From positions 52,734 through 116,733 of the forward strand of contig JAMZAV010002029.1 in the NCBI GenBank assembly GCA_024449915.1: DNA of 64,000 bases, given 5' to 3'. Below the pieces are notes generated by a model that made no database searches, was not told the origin of the DNA, and saw only the letters and a list, made by a program, of their open reading frames with translations. Positions 57,884-64,000 of this stretch are shown here, one piece after another (position 1 is the first letter of the stretch; each line of letters opens with the position of its first letter). Position numbers and translations under genes: made by a program. The DNA is from Sweltsa coloradensis (lineage: Eukaryota; Arthropoda; Insecta; Plecoptera; Chloroperlidae).

Positions 57884-58644
57884 TGTTTATAATTTTAATA
57901 AAGATGGCTGTTCTTGTATTGACAAGGGTGAAAATTCCGAGAGTGGAATTTAAATAATACAATTATTTTCAACCAATATTTAAACGAATATTAGCATGAA
58001 ATGATGTTAATAAATTTAATCGTAATTGGAATAAAATTATGACGTAATGCAGCATATCTTACAGTATTATTTTTAAATCCCAAATAAAGAATACATATTA
58101 CGTAATTCCAAAATTCAACTTTAAAAGTTAATAATTTTCCAATTATGAGCGAATTAGTGTGTTATAATCTTGCTTAATCCGGTTTAGATAATAATTTACA
58201 GCAGATTTAATTAAGCTGGTTGTTGGTGGTGGTCTTCCTAGTAATAATAACAACTTGTAAGCTTTCGTCTGAGAGAGACTTGAGGGAAGCCGAGTAAAAT
58301 TAGCGGAGTTAATTACTTTCTAATTAATCATTTACTCTGGTTGCGTAAGATGGGAACAAGACGAACTTTCTGGTGTAACTTCTTTATTTACGAGGGAGCA
58401 GGTTGGGCATGAATAGAGTAGCGCTATCACTGCTTTAAGAACACGACACTTAAATAAAGTCAACCTTGTAGGTCATACGGTTGGGGAGCAGGTTGGGCCC
58501 ATGTAGAAGCAAGGGGTGTCGGTTCGAATCTCTGAATACATGCGGCGTTTTTATTATGTGCACTCCCATCTACGATACGTGTGTTGTATATTTCAAGACA
58601 TCAAAAGTTGTATTTCTCTTATTTGAAAACAATAACTGTATCAA
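57884..58644. other. No recognised gene
   Basis: AT-rich. GGGAGCAGGTTGGGC occurs twice (about 58394 and 58484). The second is followed by GTCGGTTCGAATCTCTG, a B-box-like word, which may mark another weak tRNA-like repeat at 58450-58550. Confidence 0.45.
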
Positions 58645-58736
58645 CAATCAAGAAACTATTAAATTATCCGTCTCGGTAGTTTAGAGGCTTGCCGGGTTCG
58701 AAACCCGGCTCAGATGTGCTTTTAAATTCTGGATTG
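58645..58736 (+). repeat. tRNA-like cassette in inverted repeat (copy 4, shortened)
   Basis: CCGTCTCGGTAGTTTAGAGG repeats the acceptor and A-box start of copy 1. The anticodon arm is missing, and the T arm GCCGGGTTCGAAACCCGGC is a perfect stem with B box. Flanks CAATCAAGAAACTATTAAAT and TTTTAAATTCTGGATTG are the same inverted repeat seen in copies 1 and 3. Confidence 0.65.
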
Positions 58737-59257
58737 ATTTCCACACAGTAAATGGAATGTAATACTATTCATAATTCCCATATAACCCATACTCCTAGAT
58801 ATATTACTCAAACAAACCTTTTCATATTTTATACGACAAAATGTACGAGAAAATTATTCATGGTAAATTTATCACGAAACTCAACACTCCGCAAAGCAGA
58901 TGAAATTAGTAGCTAACGTTGAGAATAGATGTGCGCGACGTCAAACACATATTTCGACATTAATAATTCTACGGTTTCGTATTAGAAATAGAACCACTTT
59001 AGTATTTTTTGCACCGTTGAGAACATTGACATTAATTACTCCGCGCTAAGCCGCTCGACGCACGGAACGACCCCATGGGCAATAAAAAGGTATTTTCTTC
59101 AGTTGGAGTTTAATTCAAATCTGCGTAAGCTCTTCGTAAGCCTCGGTGGCTTGGGCGGAATTTGCATTGATCGCGGCGTTGCGAGCTACTTCTAAGAGAG
59201 GTAATCTCTTTCTCGGTAATCTAGCTGTAGTGAACCTGGCATTGGTTCAATGAACAC
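58737..59257. other. No recognised gene
   Basis: Mixed composition, GC-richer at 59040-59180. GAGAGGTAATCTCTTTCTCG (59196-59215) includes the small hairpin AGAGGTAATCTCT. Confidence 0.45.
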
Positions 59258-59609
59258 GAGACGGACGCTTCTTCTTTGCGTCTACTTCGGTATTCTACTA
59301 GACAACTGTCTGGCTGGGGGGCCTAACGAGACGGACGCTTCTTCTTTGCGTCTACTTCGGTATTCTACTAGACAACTGTCTGGCTGGGGGGCCTAACGAG
59401 ACGGACGCTTCTCCTTTGCGTCTACTTCGGTATTCTACTAGACAACTGTCTGGCTGGGGGGCCTAACGAGACGGACGCTTCTTCTTTGCGTCTACTTCGG
59501 TATTCTACTAGACAACTGTCTGGCTGGGGATGCCTAACGAGACGGACGCTTCTTCTTTGCGTCTACTTCGGTATTCTACTAGACAACTGTCTGGCTGGGG
59601 ATGCCTAAG
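59258..59609 (+). repeat. 70-bp tandem repeat, 5 near-identical units
   Basis: Units start GAGACGGACGCTTCTTCTTT at 59258, 59328, 59398, 59468 and 59539. They differ at only two sites (TTCTCC for TTCTTC in unit 3; GGGGAT for GGGGGG in units 4-5). Each contains CTAGACAACTGTCTGG with the palindromic core GACAACTGTC. Such uniformity indicates recent amplification or active homogenisation. Confidence 0.95.
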
Positions 59610-60484
59610 AACTGAGAGCAACAACTTTACAGTAATTAGAATTTAAAGAAACATTCGTGTTTTTAAATAAATAAAACAGCTCATACAATAGACAATATTG
59701 TACAGTCGATTGCAAAAGTTATCCGGATGAATCGATTGTAGCGAACTCTTTCACGTATCAAGTTGAGATCTCAGCGCGAATATGTAGGGAACTTTAGCTC
59801 ATGTTTAACCACACGACGTATAGGTTATTCACTTCTCAGATTGATTGTACGCCAATACCATTTGGTACGACTATACCAAATTTTTGCATTTCCACCATTC
59901 AGTTTGTTATTACAAATAAGTGAAAAAGGAAGATTGTTGATTTTCAACTATATTTTTCTGCCTAGATTGTCTGGTTGCCGCCCACTGATGGAGCTTGCAA
60001 CTTGATTTAGGTGTCCTGTATCATTGCTGTGATCAGTTTGACATGAATTTTTTAAATAATTATATATCTGATATAATTATATATATGAGTCAAGATTTGA
60101 ACACAAAAATGAAGATTGAACCCAAGAATAAAGATTTCGCGTTCGGTGGTTTCTTCCGCGAAAGTTTGATTATACTCCCTGATTTGCTGTTCCTGATTTT
60201 TGGCAAACCTCATATTCGTTTGAGTGGGATCGTCTTATAAATCAGTTTTTTTCTTTTCGTTTTTCTTTTTTAATGTTTTTTTTTTCTTTTCTTTTCTTTT
60301 TTTTTTTTTCTTTTCTTTTCTTTTCATTCTCCACCCTTTTTTATATTTGATTCATTCATTAAATGCATATAATATCATTCAATTTGTTACCAAAATTCTT
60401 GTGTTAAATGCATTGTTGTTGTAATGCTACTATTTCAAATATTTACGAAAATGTAATTTATTGTTGTTTCTGCATCTGTGTAAT
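59610..60484. other. No recognised gene; pyrimidine tract
   Basis: Contains a T/CTTTT-rich tract at 60246-60327. Open frames at 59763-60005 and 59995-60240 (80 and 81 codons) are not recognisable. Confidence 0.5.
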
Positions 60485-60572
60485 TAGATTTATTTAGTTG
60501 TCCTCCTTTGTAAATCAGTTTTTATAACTGAATAGGATAGACGTTAAATAAATAAATAAAAAATAAAAAAAA
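60485..60572 (+). repeat. LINE-type 3' tail (second subfamily)
   Basis: TTAGTTGTCCTCCTTTGTAA, the stem-loop ATCAGTTTTTATAACTGAAT, AGGATAGACGTTAAATAAAT and an A-rich repeat end. Same as 32727-32803. It resembles the SINE A/B tail (AATCAGTTATATAACTGAGT, GGGTAGACTCTAAATA) in layout and partly in sequence. Confidence 0.7.
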
Positions 60573-61548
60573 TAAGTTCATTGAAAACAGAATACAGGGT
60601 ATATGTATATATTTCAAGACCATTGTTTCCAACATCAGGGGGTGGCTGGCCGTGACCTGTTTTCATGGGCACACAGAGTTTGTTAACGTCGACGTGTCGT
60701 GTCCTCTTCTCCGTCAACCTTCTTTTTCTTGCTTCTACCCACCACTTTACACCACATCATACTGTTATCTCTCTTCTACATTTCAGATTCTGTCTAAGCA
60801 CTTCTCCCTTTGTCTTCCAAGTCCTCTAAAACACGTGTCTCCTCTTTTAAATTCTTCCCGCGTTATTCTTTGCTGTATTACTCTCACATGTGGTTACCAT
60901 CTCAATCTTTCTCTTGCATTTCTGAACAAAAGCTTGCCAACTCCACCCCTATTTCTTATCTACTTACTTCTGATTGTGAAGCATGAATATTCTTGCTATA
61001 CTCCTTAAACACATGATACATTAATCTAAATTAAATCCAAACTCTTCGTCTTTGTAAAGTGATGTCTGAGACTACGTACGGTGATTGTTAGCCCATGTCG
61101 AGGCAGGTGCTGGCATTGGAGCATCTTTACTCGAGTGATGTAGATCTCAGATAAATCTTTGCATCGTGAGCACAACACAAGAATCAACCCCTTGTATTTC
61201 CTCCATGAGACATGTTGATTCGATCTCACGTTGTCCCAGATGTTAAGAACGTAGGTCTTGCGTAGATAAAGAAGAGCGCAGCGCAGACAAAATGGCACGG
61301 CTCCAATATCGTCTCGCTTTACGCTGATTGCCGTAAGCCAGACGAGTGTTCCATACCTTCACCCCCTGTACCCCCCCCCCCCACTATACCAGCACACGCT
61401 TTGTTGGCGAGCAAGAAGAGATACAGCTTAGTAGTATTACATTTCCAGCGTGTTTTTACAAATACTTCATATCACATGTCATACGCAAAATTTGACCGAA
61501 AAATTGCAGGATGTCAACGGTTGTCGCTCTTATGTTAAAATATAAAAT
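60573..61548. other. No recognised gene
   Basis: A 118-codon frame at 60652-61008 lacks an ATG and a known domain. A 12-base C run lies at 61371-61382. Confidence 0.5.
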
Positions 61549-61996
61549 AACTAGGAAGCTTCGCTAACGCTTTTTCAGGCGAGTTGTTGGATGAGCATAA
61601 TTGGTGCATTGAGCTGCCATGTGTTCATGAGAAATAATTTTTCGATTACGCTCAAATTTCACACGAATATATTTATTCATAAGATTAAGGTTCTGTAAAA
61701 AAATCATTACAATCGGATAAAGCATGTAGGTGTTAAAAGTCAAAGAAATGGTTTAAAAATCGAAAAAAATCATAAAATTGTGATTTTAATGAGAAATAAT
61801 TTTTTGATTGCGCTCAAAAACGTGGCAGTTCTAAGTTCAAAGATTTCGAGGGTCTCCAGAAAATTTTATTGCAATTGGAGTATCGGTTTAGCCGGAATCG
61901 TGTTACAAACAGACAAAAATAAAAATAAACATTCCGGATTTTTTTCTTCAGTGTAGAAGAATGGAATCTTTGTTTAGCTCGCTACGCTCATCCAAA
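61549..61996 (-). mobile_element. Helitron-like non-autonomous element, copy 4
   Basis: On the minus strand it starts TTGGATGAGCGTAGCGAGC (61996) and ends GCGTTAGCGAAGCTTCCTAGTT (61549). Both ends match the family. The interior shares only short phrases (AATAATTTTTTGATTGCGCTC appears in two versions), so it is a diverged subfamily. GGATGAGC and GCTCATCC form the asymmetric inverted pair. Confidence 0.62.
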
Positions 61997-62517
61997 ATAT
62001 ATATTATCGGAGAGTTTCTACAACGGATAAAATCAAAACATTTATTATTGAATAAATCAAGACAAATTGTACCTATGTAAACTACTAACTTTAAACGTTG
62101 AATTTACTTAAGGAGGAACAATTCAAAATTATATTTTATGAATGATATTTACCAATGAAAAGAAAAGACAAACATTTTTTCTGCCAGCGTTGCAATTGAT
62201 ATATTAAATATCTACTTGTTACTTGATAGAATATGAGTCCTCGTTTAAGTTACAATGCAATAGCTAAATCATTTGAAATTGATATGTGAATCCCTGAGGA
62301 AAACACTCCTGTTATTTCCAATGAGATAAAAGCTCGTGTTACAACTTCATGAGCTTATTACTTGTGCACACAGCGACAGACAGAAATAAGACAACACAAA
62401 AATGTAATCAACAAAGTACAGTCTGGTACATAATAATGAATTAAGAGGTTAATAGCAGGCTACATCAATCATGGACAGAAAACTAGACTTACCAATTTTT
62501 CTTTTTATCTCTGAAAT

Positions 62518-63380
62518 CTGCACTCCGTGTGCTTCGTACATCGCCTTCTTTCGTTCCCTGTACCCTCGTACCTTGCGACAAATTTCAAATACTTACATTC
62601 CAATCATGACTTTCATACCAGATCTAGATCGGGCACCCAGTTAACGTTTCCAACGCACAGGACAAAACTGCTGGACAACTCTTTTACAATTCATGCTATA
62701 CGTACGTGGAATGCTCTCCCAGTTGAGATAAGAGATAAGTATCACCAAAATTACCATTCATTTAAAAACGAAACCTATAAACATTACTTACATAACAACT
62801 AAATATATACTTAATCAGCAACCCGTCAAACTTCCATACTTATATCGTTGAGTGACTAATATATATTAGTCACTCAACGCTTATATCAAATAAAACTCAC
62901 CATGTCGCAAAACAAAGACAATTAAAACATTATATGTATGTAACCTTCATAATATTATTATATGAAACGTGATTGTATGAATGAGAAGAATGAATGGCTT
63001 TTGCAAATCATCACATAAATATAAAGGCTTAACGTAATTAATTGGACGATCAAATTATAATTACTCTGAAAAATTTAAATCATAATATTGCCTACTTTAT
63101 ACAAACTATACAAAACTAATACCATTACTTGTAATTTAATTTATCTAGTTTCGATGATGAATAGCTTATTAATTTTACTTCTATTTAATGTAATCTTTCT
63201 AAGTATTTCCCCAATTCAGTGCAGTGTATTTATAGTGCTTAGTGTAATATGTAATGTTTAGATTTATGCAATGTGATTTGTGTTGTAATTATAAAATGGT
63301 TGGATGGAAGAGAAGGCCTAACAGGCCTTAATCCGTCCATCAATAAATACGACAATCAATCAATCAATCAATCAATCATT
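62518..63380 (+). pseudogene. LINE 3' end (RT C-terminal remnant and UTR)
   Basis: A frame ending at 62802 encodes the extreme C-terminus of a LINE reverse transcriptase: VPSYLATNF, then the typical closing line TWNALPVEIR and SFKNETYKHYL. About 480 bp of 3' UTR precede the terminal stem-loop AAGGCCTAACAGGCCTT (63314-63330), an AATAAA and CAAT repeats to about 63380. The catalytic domain is absent, so it is a 5'-truncated, dead copy. It differs in sequence from the LINE at 42437, so two LINE families are present. The clade is not resolved. Confidence 0.8.
62846..62879. repeat. Perfect 34-bp palindrome with flanking 7-bp direct repeats
   Basis: CGTTGAGTGACTAATAT is followed at once by its exact complement, ATATTAGTCACTCAACG, with no spacer. 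CTTATAT stands on both sides (62839-62845, 62880-62886). It lies inside the LINE 3' UTR. Confidence 0.9.
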
Positions 63381-63655
63381 GCATGCGAAATTCCCCAACA
63401 GTCAAAACATTCCAATCCAATTCATTTCTTCCAATCTAACTCGTATTTATTTAAAATTTACAGTGTGCGTGATCCAGCAAAAGCTCTGGCGTCCCGAAGA
63501 CTTTTTGAAAAGCACTGTAATGTCCCGGAATTCTGATAGGCTAATAGCTTATTAAGTCCCAGATTTTATTGACTTCCAGTCAAAGTGTTGTAAACATAGG
63601 CTAGCCCTACAATTCACTTAGCCTAGGCCTAATGCAAGATTGGGGAGCCTATTAG

Positions 63656-64000
63656 CAGTGTTGGGGAAGGAACTTTTAAAAAGAACGCGTTGACGAGAAC
63701 GCGTTCTTTTTTTGTGAACTTTTTCATGTGAACTATTTGTTTTTGCAAAATGAATGCACTTGAACTTTTAAAAGTTCTTTCGAGACGAACTTTTTCGGCT
63801 GATTAATTGGCAACAACCCCCAAATGGAAATTTTTGACTTACGATATGCAATTTTTGCACACTTTTTGCCAATTTGCACAACCATTCGATTTTGCACAAG
63901 CAGCACAAAAAGTTCGACAATTCATTTGCTGAGAAGTTATGCTAGAACACCAAAAGGATTTCATGTAAACCTAGCCATATTTTGCAGCACAAAAAAGATT
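63656..64000 (+). mobile_element. hAT-type transposon end (runs off window)
   Basis: CAGTGTTGGGGAAGGAAC at 63656 is a typical hAT terminal sequence (CAGTGTTGGG...). The 8 bases before it, CCTATTAG, would be the target duplication, to be confirmed at the other end outside the window. Just inside, a perfect 14-bp stem (63678-63691 with 63698-63711, core AGAACGCGTT) and further AACTTTTAAAAGTT-type palindromes are subterminal repeats of the kind hAT transposases bind. No transposase is visible in the 345 bp present. Confidence 0.55.

Overview
The window is eukaryotic, animal-type, AT-rich intergenic DNA. There is no operon structure, no bacterial-style gene density and no host exon that I can recognise. 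What can be read is almost entirely transposable elements, their fragments and simple or tandem repeats. Helitron-like elements with a ~175-bp tandem core (like the 'pearl' elements first described in bivalves), BEL/Pao retrotransposons, tRNA-derived SINEs and CR1/Jockey-like LINE ends together suggest an invertebrate, perhaps a mollusc or another lophotrochozoan. That placement is inference; no gene in the window confirms it.

Layout. From 1 to 17.4 kb: scattered SINEs of two families (A and B, which share one 3' tail), LINE tails, two copies of a ~380-bp TA-flanked MITE, a perfect 23-bp-stem hairpin and an inverted repeat with a hammerhead-ribozyme-like core. From 17.4 to 23.3 kb: a BEL/Pao LTR retrotransposon on the minus strand, with 200-215-bp LTRs, recognisable reverse transcriptase and integrase, and frame breaks throughout. 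From 23.3 to 35 kb: mostly blank AT-rich DNA with microsatellites and two tRNA-like cassettes set inside short inverted repeats. From 35.1 to 38 kb: Helitron-like elements, one holding a 200-bp inverted repeat around a tRNA-like cassette, then a TTAA-flanked MITE with 120-bp inverted ends and a third TA-flanked MITE. From 42.4 to 44.5 kb: a LINE 3' fragment and a Helitron-like element with the tandem core. From 45.3 to 49.9 kb: a weak Harbinger-like fragment, an 11-unit 72/78-bp satellite and a SINE. From 50.6 to 55.3 kb: a second minus-strand BEL-type element with ~810-850-bp LTRs, a 9-bp target duplication and only gag readable. From 55.3 to 64 kb: SINE and LINE ends, a near-identical 70-bp tandem array, a fourth Helitron-like element, a LINE 3' end containing a perfect 34-bp palindrome, and the first part of a hAT-type element running off the window.

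The strongest unexplained signal is a short word, TTTGGTGGAGGTGCCGGGTC or its complement. It recurs about a dozen times on both strands with essentially unrelated flanks, often in pairs. The second is a set of four tRNA-like sequences, each enclosed by short inverted repeats that would extend the acceptor stem. A technical signal also matters: both LTR elements lie in stretches dense with single-base and homopolymer indels, which look like unpolished long-read sequence rather than ancient decay.
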